Source: Marsupella aquatica (lineage: Eukaryota; Marchantiophyta). From it: a DNA stretch of 64,000 bases. Every line of letters starts with the position of its first letter. The stretch's first letter is position 1. Below the pieces are notes generated by a model. It ran no database searches, was not told the origin of the DNA, and worked only from the letters and a program-made list of their open reading frames with translations. Positions 10,471 through 21,274 of this stretch are shown in pieces. The DNA lies in the NCBI GenBank assembly GCA_973895155.1, contig OZ316897.1:7006001-7070000 (forward strand), in the 5' to 3' direction. Position numbers and translations under genes: made by a program.

Positions 10471-11258
10471 TATTCCCACAGTTAGTGACTCGAACTAACT
10501 CTCGGCTTGGGGCTTTCAAGCCATCGATGTGACAGAACCTTGTGACATGCAATGGGTGGCAATCCCTACCATTAGTCCGCACCCGGTACGTCCCTTGAAA
10601 TGGCACCTTTGCCCAGACAAAGCATACACACAACACCAGTTACTCGCAAAAACATTAGAGGGAAAAGACTACATTTACTCAGCGAAGAATCAGTTTACAT
10701 AGTTGACTCAACTTCTAAGGAGGTCAGCGGGCCCAACGGCAGTCGATGCCCAGTCTCTACGAGGCCCCACCCCGCACTTGCCCAGCAAGCTCGACTCTGG
10801 CTCTCACTCCTTGGTGCGCTCTGACCCTACTCAGGCCGGGACTCCCCGTGCCTCGCCTTTCCTTACGCTGAGATAACTAAGTCTTCTCCCCCTCCCACAG
10901 CGGAAGGGGAAGCCTAAATACTACATTCGCGGAAAGGATCAGGGAGATACTACCTCCCGAGGTAATGCCTACTGACTAACTACCTTCTAACTAACTGGCC
11001 GCACTCCTCTGACCGGTTGACTGTTGATGACAAGGACGCTGACCGGAATGGCATCAGCCAAGTCTACTGACCAAAATCTAGTCCATTGCTGGACTCTATC
11101 TTACGTTGGCTGATCCTAACTGATCCGGTCCTAATTCTTCCTACTGTGCCACTAATCGGCGCCTAATGATAGCTATTCTGTCGTTATGCCTAACCAAAAG
11201 ATGCCGCTGACTCAACCGCCTTGCGCGGCGCCTGCTTCCACCCTTCGCTAACCACCCC

Positions 11259-12419
11259 TTACTTGCGAGCCGTGGTTGGACTAGGGTTTGTTCCCCTATC
11301 GGGGTGAGACCTCCAACCGCCTTGATCATAGGTGGGCCCAGGTCTTCCCCGTTGGAGGACAAGCAGGGTAATGTGGTCCTGCAAGGCCTTGTTATCTCGC
11401 ACCGCCTCCTCCACTTCGTTTACAGCTTCATCGACCTTTGTCTGGAGCCGTGCTACCTCTAGGTTGAGCTGGTTGATGGAGTCACGATGGGTCTGGTCCT
11501 GCGCCAGCAATTTATCCCCTTCGGCGGAGAGACTAGCTACCTGCTGAGCTGCTTGTAGGAATTGGTTGTTGAGGTCGGTCAGGCTGGTAACCCGAGCCGA
11601 GGATTTCGAGCGCAACTGAAGCACGGTATCGTCCAGCTTCTTGAGATCTGCTTGCGCCCTGCTCAACTCCTGGGTTAGTCCGTCCCGCTGTTTGACGGTG
11701 GGGACTAACTCCTCACGGCGGGTAGTGGCCTCCTCCTTGAGGTGTTCTACCAGCATTTGGAGGCACCCAATCTCATTCCCCTTCGCCATGAGTTCTTCTT
11801 CCAAGCGACTTACAATCCGTGGTTGGTGCTCTAACATGAAGAAGGCTGGTTGAAAATACGCCGAGACTTGTTGTCCGATGTACGTCGCCAGCTCCCCTGA
11901 CAGAGTCTGACTAAACTTTTGGACCAGGTCGTAGGCCATGGTCCCCGGGGTTACTTGGTAGTCCTCAATCCTCTCGGGTACCGGTGGTTCCTCGGGCGGG
12001 GTGGTGAGCTCCTCCATAGTCCGCAATGGGGAAGGAAAGGTTTCTTCAGGTGGTGGAGGGATTTGGGGTGGTTGTACTGCGGGTAGCGGAGGCTCGACGG
12101 AAGGGGGCGGCGGAATTTCAGCAGGAGGGGGTGACGAAGTATTAGTCGGGGCCTCCGGCTTGGGGTTTATTCGAGGCATGGTAGTCCTCTCGCTCGGGGA
12201 TGTCTCCCTTGGAGCGGGGGTGACATTAGTTGGGGCTGAGGTGGCCATATTCTTTCCTCTGGCCTCCCATCGTGCCTTGTACCAGGCGAGGATGATGACG
12301 ATATGACTTCCCAAGTAAGTCTTCCCCCCAATAGCCATACCTCCCTGAGCCCGCTTAAGCTCCCCCGAGAACCTTCGGTAAAAGAATTGGGCCCAGCTCC
12401 GCCGTTTGTACTGTTCCAT
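11259..12419 (-). CDS. Element A LTR ORF, C-terminal open part (386 aa)
   Basis: An open frame of 386 codons inside the LTR, in the sense direction of the element. From the N-terminus: a basic region with QYKRRSWAQFFYRRFSGEL, a Pro-rich linker (residues about 75-150), then a long coiled coil rich in Leu, Glu and Gln to the end. The Met start is probably not the real start: the frame is a continuation of sequence reaching back to about 13,893. The 5' LTR holds the same protein in pieces, and a truncated relative at 30.17-32.11 kb aligns residue by residue (SLTDLNNQFLQAAQQV against an equivalent segment). Function is unknown; self-association through the coiled coil is inference. Confidence 0.6.
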   Translation of the reverse strand: MEQYKRRSWAQFFYRRFSGELKRAQGGMAIGGKTYLGSHIVIILAWYKARWEARGKNMATSAPTNVTPAPRETSPSERTTMPRINPKPEAPTNTSSPPPAEIPPPPSVEPPLPAVQPPQIPPPPEETFPSPLRTMEELTTPPEEPPVPERIEDYQVTPGTMAYDLVQKFSQTLSGELATYIGQQVSAYFQPAFFMLEHQPRIVSRLEEELMAKGNEIGCLQMLVEHLKEEATTRREELVPTVKQRDGLTQELSRAQADLKKLDDTVLQLRSKSSARVTSLTDLNNQFLQAAQQVASLSAEGDKLLAQDQTHRDSINQLNLEVARLQTKVDEAVNEVEEAVRDNKALQDHITLLVLQRGRPGPTYDQGGWRSHPDRGTNPSPTTARK

Positions 12420-13893
12420 CTGAACGATCGTGCAGAGGGAGATCTCGGATCATGGCTCAGTTATGTGTAGGGTAGTCCGTATGAAGTTAAGCCACTCCAT
12501 GCAGATTAAGTTGGTGCACGACCCCTGCTTGTATCCGTTGTCCATCTTACCTTCGGGTTTGAAGTGCCAAGGTGTATACTCCTTATCCCAAATTTAGAGT
12601 TCAACCAGCATCGGCCCGGTTGGCAGGCAGAAGATCTGTGCTAACCGATGCTCCGTGAGTGATAAGGTCTATCCTGAAACCTTGGTGGTCGATGCGTCAG
12701 TGTCGAAATTGGAGATGAACTCACAAATCTCCTTTGGCCTGGCCACGCACGGTCTCCATAGCAAGTGAGCTAACTGCTCCAACTGATGCTCCTTGAGATA
12801 GTCCGCATGGTCGAGTTTCTTGATCGCGATCCAGACTACCTCGGGGACGCAGATTACTTGTAATAAGTTAGACTTATGATTATCCAGGGGCCGTCAGGTC
12901 TGGTTGGTCGGGAGGTTCACCGGGGCAGGTGCAAGAGCGGCGTTGGTTCGCGTTGTCGATTCGGGGGCCGGCGTCGTCCTTGCCCGCTTACGAGAACGTT
13001 GCTCGAGCTGCGGACTAACTCGCTCGGAACCCAAAGAACACTCGGTGTTGTTCACGGGATGGACTTGGGATGGGTTGGGGAGTATGCCGGTGGTCATCGG
13101 CTGAGGGGCTGGTGGTGTCAATGTCGCCATATCCCAGTTGAAGGCGTTGGAGCTTTCCTCGAGGAACGTAAGATTATGGGCCGCATCCTGTTGTCTGTTG
13201 ATGTCTTCTTGGCGCTTTTTGGCTGCAATCTGCTGGTCTAGGTACCCCGGGATCTTGTCAAACTCCGCTTGAGTAAGCCGCTAGCTGTCCTTCAGCCTAA
13301 AGAACTTCGCGGGGACTTCAAGAATCGCCTCTGCTACCGATCTAAGCCCTTCCTTGCTGAGATATAGCTTGGTGATGTAGTCCCGCAGCTTGTTGTAGCT
13401 GGAATCCCTGGTGATGGCCATCTTCTCGCAATTAACCTGCGCTACCTTGGCCACCAACTTTGCGTATCTTCTTTTGTAAGTGGCTTTCTCAGGACAAGAG
13501 TACCAGTAAGTCTCGGAGAACTTAGCACCTACCTCGCCAAACAAGGTCCAGAATCCCAAGGCTGTAAGGGTCATACTAACCTTTGTAGTCTGGTTCATCG
13601 AGTCCGCATTCCCGCTGTTTGGTCCGCTTACTGGTGGAGGCCTTCCTCGCCCTGACTAAATCTCACCACACCCTGCTCTTATCCCTCGATGATCTCCTCG
13701 TAAAGGTCAGCTTGATTCGAGCAAGAAGGCGAGAGAATGGCAGCGTCCACAAATTCTGAAAGGTAGAAATGAGCAAATGGCCCGCAACGCCATCGACTCC
13801 GCTCTTATGGAGGTGCCAGGGTGAGCTCCGAGCGTGAGTGGGCAAGGTCGTTCCGGTTGTTGATGATGAGCTGAAGTTGGCGTCTCGGTCCAA
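12420..13893 (-). pseudogene. Element A LTR ORF, N-terminal part, broken
   Basis: Upstream part of the same LTR protein, readable across two or three frames with a few stops. Segments in order: Met at 13893 and a Ser/Thr/basic N-terminus; a segment with FWTLFGEVGAKFSETYWYSC and many charged helices; LDHADYLKEHQLEQLAHLLW; EFISNFDTDAS followed by a stop (codon around 12672) and TLSLTEHRLAQIFCLPTGP. The last block resembles the 'xG+xVxxxxxxIxxxFxLP' pattern I associate with the plant-transposon-protein type of domain that precedes coiled coils in many plant retroelement ORFs; that family call is tentative. The same stop is present in the other LTR (about 22688), so it predates this insertion. 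Confidence 0.5.
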
Positions 13894-14124
13894 GCGTGAT
13901 TCTTCTAACGGATTTTACTCCGCCGCCGCCACCGTACCGTGGTCAAGCGTAATAACCCTCTGCCTTAATTCGTAACCATCGGATCCACTAACCTACTCCT
14001 AATCTATTCATAATGGCAAAGACAGCTATTCGTGCTATTCTATGCTACGACTACGGTCCTAATGACCATATAAGACCTAATCTACGACCTGCATTTGGTT
14101 AAGTGACACGTTACCTGTGTCACA

Positions 14125-14138
14125 TAGCTCCCCACTCA
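14125..14138 (-). other. Polypurine tract of element A
   Basis: Read on the minus strand, TTGAGTGGGGAGCTA lies directly before the TGTGACAC start of the 3' LTR. This is the place and base composition expected for the plus-strand primer of reverse transcription. Confidence 0.65.
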
Positions 14139-14533
14139 AGTGTGAAGCGTCCTCGCAAACATCATTACGCTCGTCATCCTGGTGAAAGTACCTCTTCACA
14201 TGATCGTAACTAACTCGATTGGGAAAGAGGTCGCCGGCGTACGTTGATAGCTGGAGTGATCCGTTCGGGTACATTTGCTGGACAATGAAAGGTCCCAGCC
14301 AGCATGTGTGTAACTTTCCTGGAAAGTACATGTACCTACTGTCGTACAGAAGGACAAGATCTCCCGTAGCGATGTCCACCTGGCGCAGTCCCTTGTCGTG
14401 TTGTTTCTTCGTTGCTTCCTGCCTGGTAGCCACGCATCGCGATGCCCACAATCTCTGTTCTTCTAGACTGTCAATCTTATATGCTCGATCGGATGAACTA
14501 GTAGCCTCCGGTAACCTGTGGCGGATGCTTACC

Positions 14534-14818
14534 TTGGGGGGTTAACTAAGTGTATATTTTGGGGTACCACGTATGATCCTAGCCTAATATAAATAGACCT
14601 ATTTTATAAAGAAAATATTCCAAGAATATTCTTTATTTTCAATATTAATAACCTATTTTACTTTATAAAGGGTATATATTAAAGAATATTCTATAAACAT
14701 GAGTTTATAATACCTTCTTTTGCCTCCTACGCTTTTTAAAAATTTAGTTAAAATATGCCAAAAATACCTATTTTGGATCGCACGTGGTTCCTAAGATTTT
14801 TGATAGTCAACCCTCTAA
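14534..14818. mobile_element. 285-bp MITE in the integrase of element A
   Basis: AT-rich, non-coding, with imperfect inverted ends (TTGGGGGGTTAACTA left; TTAGAGGGTTGACTA right, reverse-complemented) and similarity continuing about 15 bases further inward (ACCACGT.CGATCC). It is flanked by a perfect 10-bp duplication, GATGCTTACC, at 14524-14533 and 14819-14828. The same element, inverted, lies at 32224-32508 with the same length. A 9-10 bp duplication points to Mutator-type mobilisation. Confidence 0.88.
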
Positions 14819-17800
14819 GATGCTTACCCGCGGAGTCTCAACCTCGAACTCGATGAGTACAAGTGCATGTTGTCCGAATACCAAAAAATACGGACTGTGG
14901 TTTGTAGTAGTTTTAAACGCCAAGTTGTACGAATAGACCGCCGCAAAAAGCTTATCGTCCCAGTCCGTTTTGTGAGCGGCTACGGTTTTGTTGAGGATTT
15001 TTCCTACGATGCCATTAGCCCACTCTGCTAGTCCGTTACATTTGGGATGGTAAGGGGTAGTCTTCCTGTGCTTGACGAGGTAGCGGTCAGTCAGTTTTTC
15101 CACCGTTTTGTTCAAAAAATGCGTCTTGCGATCGCTGACTAACCCCAAGGGAGGTCCAAAACGGTGAAGATCTGTTCATACAGGAACCTGGCGATGGTGG
15201 CCGCGTCATCCTTGTCCGTTTCCCGGGCCTCTACCCATTTAGTCGAATAGTCGATAGCGAGAAGGATGTACCGGCAACGCCGACCTCGGGTTACCGGGGT
15301 GAATGGTCCGATATAATTGATGCCCCATTTCTCAAACGGGGCAAGGGGAAAGATCGGGGTAAGAGGATGATTACCCGATTTGCAGGGTTTGTCCGCGCGT
15401 TGACATCAGTCGCAACCTCGGATGAAATGGGCTACGTCGTGATGAAGCGTAGGCCACCAATAACCTGCATCCAAGATCTTGTGAACCGTGGTGACCGGGG
15501 CGAAGTGCCCCCTGCCTCCTCCTCGTGCATAGCTTGCATGACAATGATCGTCTCGTTATAATCTAGGCATCTGCAGATCTTCCCATCAACGCCCTCCTTA
15601 TGCAGATGTCCGCGTATCATCATGTAGGGTGCTGCCTTGCGTAGGAAGATTGATGCGGCCTCCTGATTAATGTTACTAGGAATGCGGGTTGTTAAGAGGA
15701 AGGTGATTAGGTCCCCGTACCACATCGGTTGGTCCATTTCCACACGGAATAATTCTTCATCAAGGAATGCATCATCGACAGGTGCGTTGTCCAATTCCCC
15801 TTCAATCCTTGAGAAGAAGTCCGCATTCACGTGTGCCTTCCCAGGTCGTACCTTGACTTTGTAATCAAATTCTTGGAGCAGCAAGACCCAACGGGCTATT
15901 CTTCCCGTCAAGTCCGCTTTGTTTACCATGTACTTGAGGCTGTCATGGTCAGTATGGAATACCACCTTATATCCCAATAGATAATGGCGAAACTTTTTAC
16001 ACGAGTAGATGATCCCCAAGGCCTCCCAATCGGTGGGCGAATAGTTTTTCTCCGCTGCAAACAGTTGTCGGCTCGCAAAGTAATTGGGGTGGTCGCGTTT
16101 TTTGTCGTCCAGTTGGCTCAGCACTGACCCGATGCAAAACCCAGACACGTCAACATACACATGGAACTCCTTATTCCAATCGGGGGTAGTCAAGATCGGA
16201 GCCATAGTTAGCCATTTTTTTAGTTCGTCAAAGGCTGCTACTCTATGGGGAGTCATTTCCATGACTACGTCTTGCCTCATCATTTCGGTAAGGGGCAGGG
16301 CTATTTTGGCAAAAATTTGAATGAATCGTTGGTAGTAACCTACGCAGCCTAAGAAGGATCGCACCGCCTTTTGGTCCATAGGGTAAGGTACATTCATCCG
16401 AGCGGCCACTTTTTCTTGGTCCACCTCAATCCCTCGTTTGGATACTCGGTGTCCGAGCAGCACTCCTTCTGTTACCCTGAAGAAGTATTTACCCGGGTGT
16501 AACTTCAAACCTACTTCTCGGCATCGCTCAAAAGTTTGCCTCAGGTGTTCTGGGTGCTAAGCGATTGTTCCAAAGATGGCAAAATTGTCTATGAAGACCT
16601 CCAAAAATTCTCGTAGGAAATCATGAAAAATATTCATAATGATTCGCTGGAACATAGCCGGGGCATTGCATAAGCCAAAGGGCATCCTTCTGAATGCGTA
16701 GGTTCCCCACTCAGTGATGAACGTAGTTTTGAGCTGGTCCGATAGTCTAATCCAAATCTGGTTATAACCCGAATATCCATCCAGGAAGGTGTATACCTCA
16801 TTTTTGGCTACCATGTCAAGGACCATATTCGTGTAGGGGAGTGGGTAATGGTCTTTCCGAGTAGCGTCATTGAGCTTCCGGTAATCCTGGCATATTTGAA
16901 TCTTGGGTTTACCATCGGGCCCTACCTTCTTAGGAACCACCACAATGGGGGACACCCATTCGCTGGATAAGACGGGGTAGATGATATCCGCCACGATCAG
17001 TTGATCTAACTCCTCCTTTACCAAGATGGAATGTCTTGGATTAGTCTTCATTGTCTCTCTCAGACGGCATGAGCACCCAAGTTTAGATCAATGACGTGTT
17101 CGCCGTAGGCCGGTGAAATTCCGGTTAAGTCTCAATGACTCCATGCGAAGACGTCCTCATATTCTGATAGGAGTTCTTGGATAGCCTTTTCCTCCGGGGC
17201 TCGTAGGCCATAATCGACATTGAATGTCCTCTCCCTCTTTGTGGTGTACTTGCTATAGTGTTCCTTGTGGATTACATCCACTTGGTCTCTGGTGGCCCGG
17301 TCAAGATGGGCCTCCAATTCCTCGAGTCTGGTGCCATTGTAGGCCACAGGTTCCCAGACTGTCAGCTGCTCCTTGGGTTCCTCCATTACGGACGGTACCT
17401 CGGGGCTCCATGTAACTTTCTTTCTTTTGGGAGGAGTGGCGGCCTCGGTAGCGCCCTCCTCGAGTATACCTGGCAAGGTGCCCTGGTCAACGACCTTCGT
17501 AGGGCTCACTATTACAGGGAATTCTTCACCCGCCGCCGCATCATCTCTTACTGGCGTCCCTGGCGTCTCGATTGGGGCTGCTGGTCTGGGCTGGTTCAAA
17601 ATATGGGCCTCTCGGGTGGCCCTTACCGCGAAGACTTCCTCCTCGTCCAGCCGAGAGATTAACTCTACCATATTTACCTCTTGTTCGGAGATTTTCTCCT
17701 CTGAGTCATATTCTTCGGGTCCCTGGGGTGTTTCGCCCTGATAGTCCTCTTCCTTCCATGACACCATCGTAGTTGGGTTACCGAATTGTAACTCCTTCTT

Positions 17801-18126
17801 TCCCCAGTCGGTAACGACTCGGGCACCGTATAACCAGGGTCTGCCCAACAGTACTGGATAAGTCGAGGGTCGGACTGGTCGCATCACCAGGTAATTTAGA
17901 AAAAACTTGAGGCCTCCAATCCACGTGGATATCTTGGTCAATGTCCCCAATGGCATGATCTGGGCGCCATTTGCTAACCGAATGGCACGCGTCGTAGGTT
18001 GATAAGATGTATATCCCAACCTCACGGAAGTGTCCTCCGTCATGATATTTACTCCGGACCCGCCATCTACCGGTACAAACCAAAGTGTACAACCCGCTAT
18101 CTCGATAGAGACCTCAGGCGCCCCTA

Positions 18127-18189
18127 AGTCCTGGTAAATCATCATACAGTCCTGGTAAATCATCATACAGTCCTGGTAAATCATCATAC
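18127..18189 (-). repeat. Three tandem 21-bp units at the protease N-terminus
   Basis: Three 21-bp units (AGTCCTGGTAAATCATCATAC on the plus strand) repeat MMIYQDC in frame just before the protease domain. A small slippage-type expansion that keeps frame. Confidence 0.9.
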
Positions 18190-18257
18190 AGTCTTAGCCT
18201 CCTCAGCTTTTTCTGCCGCCTTAGCATCAGTGATATCCTTTTTAATGGCTTTTTGTG

Positions 18258-20173
18258 CTATTGGGCCTCGTAGGCTTCCAATTGCTTTTTGACCAGCTCC
18301 TCTACTTGCGGGTAAAACAACTTTGGGTTATCCCGTTGGTAGTCTTCCCGCTTGTCCGGTTCCATCGGACTATGGTTATCTACGGCCACATCTCTTTGCT
18401 TGTCATTCTTCAGAGCCCGTGCTTCATACTTGTCTTTCTTGCGGGATGATCGGGTAGAAACGCGGTAACATTCGTTGTCCGCATGCGCTCCTGGTTGCTC
18501 GACTGCTTCTATGAGATCGATCCACTCGGTGGAGTCATCCTGCCATTCCAGCATTACCATTTGTACTACCGCATCCGTAGTTGGTGGGGCCGTAGGTAGA
18601 GCAGCACGGACGGCACCGGCCTTCGCAGCTAACACCAAGGGGCAGTTTGACATGGAATGTGCTTCGGTTCGACAGACCTGGCACAACAAAATTGCTCTCC
18701 CATCCCCTTGCTTCCGTTGCTCCGTGCACTCTCGGGCAAAGTGACCAGGTTTCTCGCAATTATAGCAAATCGGGGTCCTCCAAACTCCGGGTTTAGGTGG
18801 AATACTTGGATTGCTGATCATCGGGGGCCACCCCCATTCACAGGATACGGATAAGGGGTATGGAACTCGAGATTGTGGCCACTTAGGGTGCGAGGTCCCG
18901 TCATACTCATCTGGAACACCACCTCAGCCGGATCCTCGAAGAAGTACTCCATTGTGCTTCCCTCTGGCTCGGACTGTCCGGGCTCCAACTCTATCTGGTG
19001 CACACGAGTGTTCCACCTTGGGCATTCTTGCACCACGTGTCCAGACTGATAACATTTGGAGCACCAAGCATGCGCTCGGATGGTCAGGCGGTTTCTCCGC
19101 CAAGTGCACCGATAGTGCTTTCAGCCGGTCTGTGATTTTGTTCAGCTTTTCTACTTCCATGGCCTTGGGGTCTGTGGTGACAACCTTGGATCACGGTTTA
19201 TGTTTACCTGCATCTGACCATGATCCCTTCTTCCTTCGGTGGTTACGAGACTCTGACTCGGTATCGCTGGAGGATGAGCCAGTCGACGTCGGGCTACTAG
19301 ACAGGGAATCACTAGACTCTGAATCAGAGTCTAACAAAGAGCTTGTCCAGCCCTTCTTCTTATGCCGGCGTCTTTTCTTCCTTTTCTTCTCGTCGTACTC
19401 TGAGTCGGAATTGCTGAATGTATGATACCTCCTGCTCTTCTTATGCTTGGTCCTCCTATTAAGCTGAGAGGCGTAGTGCGATTCCCTGAAGGATTCGGCA
19501 CTATCAATTGCTTGTTGTAGAGTGGTGGTCTTCTTTTCTAGCACTGAGAACGCCATCCTTTGGTCTAGCGCGTTGACGAACCATTTCCTCAACAGGGAGT
19601 CATCGGGCTTAGGCCGAATCTTGGCGGCAACCTTCTGGAATTGCTGCAGAAATTTGCGAAGTGAGTCATGCTTACCCATCTGCATTCGTTCGATTTTTGA
19701 CAGGGCCCGAGATTCGATCCCCACGGGCCTAAACTCTTGCAAAAACACCGTCTAGAACTGGCCCCATGTGGAACCCCCCGTTGCAAGTTAAACCACGGGC
19801 GCGCTTCTCCCCGTAGCACGTCTGGAAGGATGGTTAGCTTAATGGCCTCCTCGCCATTTGCCTTGGCTGTGGCCTCAAACTCAGCTAGCCACTCATCGGG
19901 GTCGTCCATGGATCGTCCCTTGAAGGGTCGATAGTGGAACCGAGATCGCTGTGACACATTCTGGGCTGCCGGAGGCTGCAACGCACCTGGTGCATGCAGG
20001 GCTAGTGGAACCGGTGGAGTTCCTCCCGCCGCTGGTGCTTGGGTTCCCATCACAATAAGCAATCTTGCTTGGGAAGTTGAGCTCCCCGCTCCGCCAGATG
20101 CGGTATTTCCTTCCAAACTTGATGCTCCGTCTATTTGTTGTAAATACGCAGAACATGACCAGGTAATGGGCAT
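18258..20173 (-). pseudogene. Element A gag with three zinc knuckles
   Basis: Capsid part: FHYRPFKGRSMDDPDEWLAEF, then, after a frameshift in a G6 run near 19780 and a stop near 19754, LRKFLQQFQKVAAKIRPKPD and VNALDQRMAFSVLEKKT, typical of retrotransposon gag. A Ser/Arg/Lys-rich segment follows. Three knuckles of C-x2-C-x4-H-x4-C come next: CSKCYQSGHVVQEC (about 19027-19066), CYNCEKPGHFAREC (about 18727-18768) and CQVCRTEAHSMSNC (about 18648-18690). At least three frames are needed to read it. The C-terminus runs toward the protease at 18187. It packages the element RNA in an intact copy; this one cannot be made whole. Confidence 0.8.
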
Positions 20174-20253
20174 GCCCCTTCCTACATGTCAAGGACAAAA
20201 TCAAAGGTTAATAGCTCACTACACGGCTCCACTCGTAAGGCAAAATGAGTGCC

Positions 20254-20287
20254 CCCTCCATCTAGCACCAAAAAACCGGTTGCCGTA
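20254..20287 (-). other. Leader and likely primer-binding region of element A
   Basis: Between the 5' LTR edge and gag, the minus strand reads TACGGCAACCGG followed by TTTTTTGGTGCTAGATGG. The primer site should lie here, probably at TGGTGCTAGATGG; the tRNA is not identified and the spacing from the LTR (about 17 bases) is longer than usual. Confidence 0.35.
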
Positions 20288-20459
20288 TGTCGCGCCCCTA
20301 ACCAGGGCCTTAAAATCCAGTTTAATTCCATGGGGCAACTTTGATCACCAGTCGGGGTGAGGGTTCGGGCAGGGAGGTGTGTAGTGGCCTCGATTAGCCC
20401 TAAGTTGAGCTAAGGCAATATACTTACTGGTACAACACTCACGCAACTTGTACTAGTCA

Positions 20460-20487
20460 TAGGTGTATTTGTTTTCCACCGCTGGAA
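20460..20487 (-). promoter_or_regulatory. 28-bp LTR motif, element A 5' LTR
   Basis: TTCC-AGCGGT-GGAA-AA-CAAATACACCTA on the minus strand: one base different from the 3' LTR copy, spacing unchanged. Confidence 0.6.
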
Positions 20488-21274
20488 TATTCCCATAGTT
20501 AGTGACTCGGACTAACTCCCAGCTTAGGGCTTTCAAGCCATCGATGCGACAGAACCTTGTGACATGCAATGGGTGGCAATCCCTACCATTAGTCCGCACC
20601 CGGTACGTCCCTTGAAATGGCGCCTTTGCCCAGACAAAGCATACACACAACACCAGTTACTCGCAAAAACATTAGAGGGAAAAGACTACCTTTACTCAGC
20701 GAAGAATCAGTTTACATAGTTGACTCGACTTCTAAGGAGGTCAGCGGGCCCAACGACAGTCGATGCCCAGTCTCTACGAGGCCCCGCCCGCACTTGCCCA
20801 GCAAGCTCGACTCTGGCTCTCACTCCTTGGTGCGCTTTGACCCTACTCAGGCCAAGACTCCCCGTGCCTCGCCTTTCCTTACGATGAGATAACTAAGTCT
20901 TCTCCCCCTCCCACAGCGGAAGGAGAAGCCTAAATACTACATTTGCGGAAAGGAACTGGGAGATACTACCTCCCGGGGTAATGCCTACTGACTAACTACC
21001 TTCTAACTAACTGGACGCACTCCTCTGACCGGTTGACTGTTGACGACAAGGGTGCTGACCGGAATGGCATCAGCCAAGTCTACTAACCAAAATCTAGTCC
21101 ATTGATGGACTCTATCCTACGTTGGCTGATCCTAACTGATCTAGTCCTAATTCTTCCTATTGTGCCGCTAATCGGTGCCTAATGACAGTTATTCTGTCGT
21201 TATGCCTAACCAAAAGATGCCGCTGACTCAACCGCCTTGCGTGGTGCCTGCTTCCACCCTTCGCTAACCACCTC

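Larger units (their letters stand above)
10272..14124 (-). repeat. Element A 3' LTR (downstream in element sense)
   Basis: About 3853 bp, beginning TGTTGCACC and ending GTGTCACA on the plus strand. It is unusually long for an LTR because more than 2.5 kb of it is an ORF (11259-13893, minus). The remaining 1 kb carries the 28-bp motif and blocks shared with the LTR relatives at 26.6 and 30-33 kb. Confidence 0.92.
14077..18187 (-). pseudogene. Element A pol: protease, RT, RNase H, integrase
   Basis: Order on the minus strand. Protease 17132-18187: VPVDGGSGVNI (active-site D-G/S-G type) and YPVLLGRPWL. RT 16557-17051: TFLDGYSGYNQI, RRMPFGLCNAP, and a catalytic box reading FIDN instead of the usual I/V-D-D. 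RNase H about 15750-16300: YVDVSGFCIGSVLSQ, TDHDSLKYMV. Integrase 14077-15500: AIDYSTKWVEA, VSDRKTHF and GLAEWAN supply D, D and E, and WLGPFIV is the C-terminal GPF motif. It is broken by frameshifts near 17050, 16530 and 15430, a stop after DLPLG near 15140, and the MITE at 14534-14818. The frame runs through the polypurine tract and ends 48 bases inside the LTR, at 14077. Confidence 0.85.

Noticed and set aside
12001-12306. Gly/Val-rich plus-strand ORFs in the A LTR
   Set aside because: Shadows of the Pro-rich minus-strand LTR protein; opposite strand to all other A coding frames.
17224-17772. Overlapping plus-strand ORFs over the protease region
   Set aside because: Antisense to the protease-to-RT linker of element A; no independent motif.
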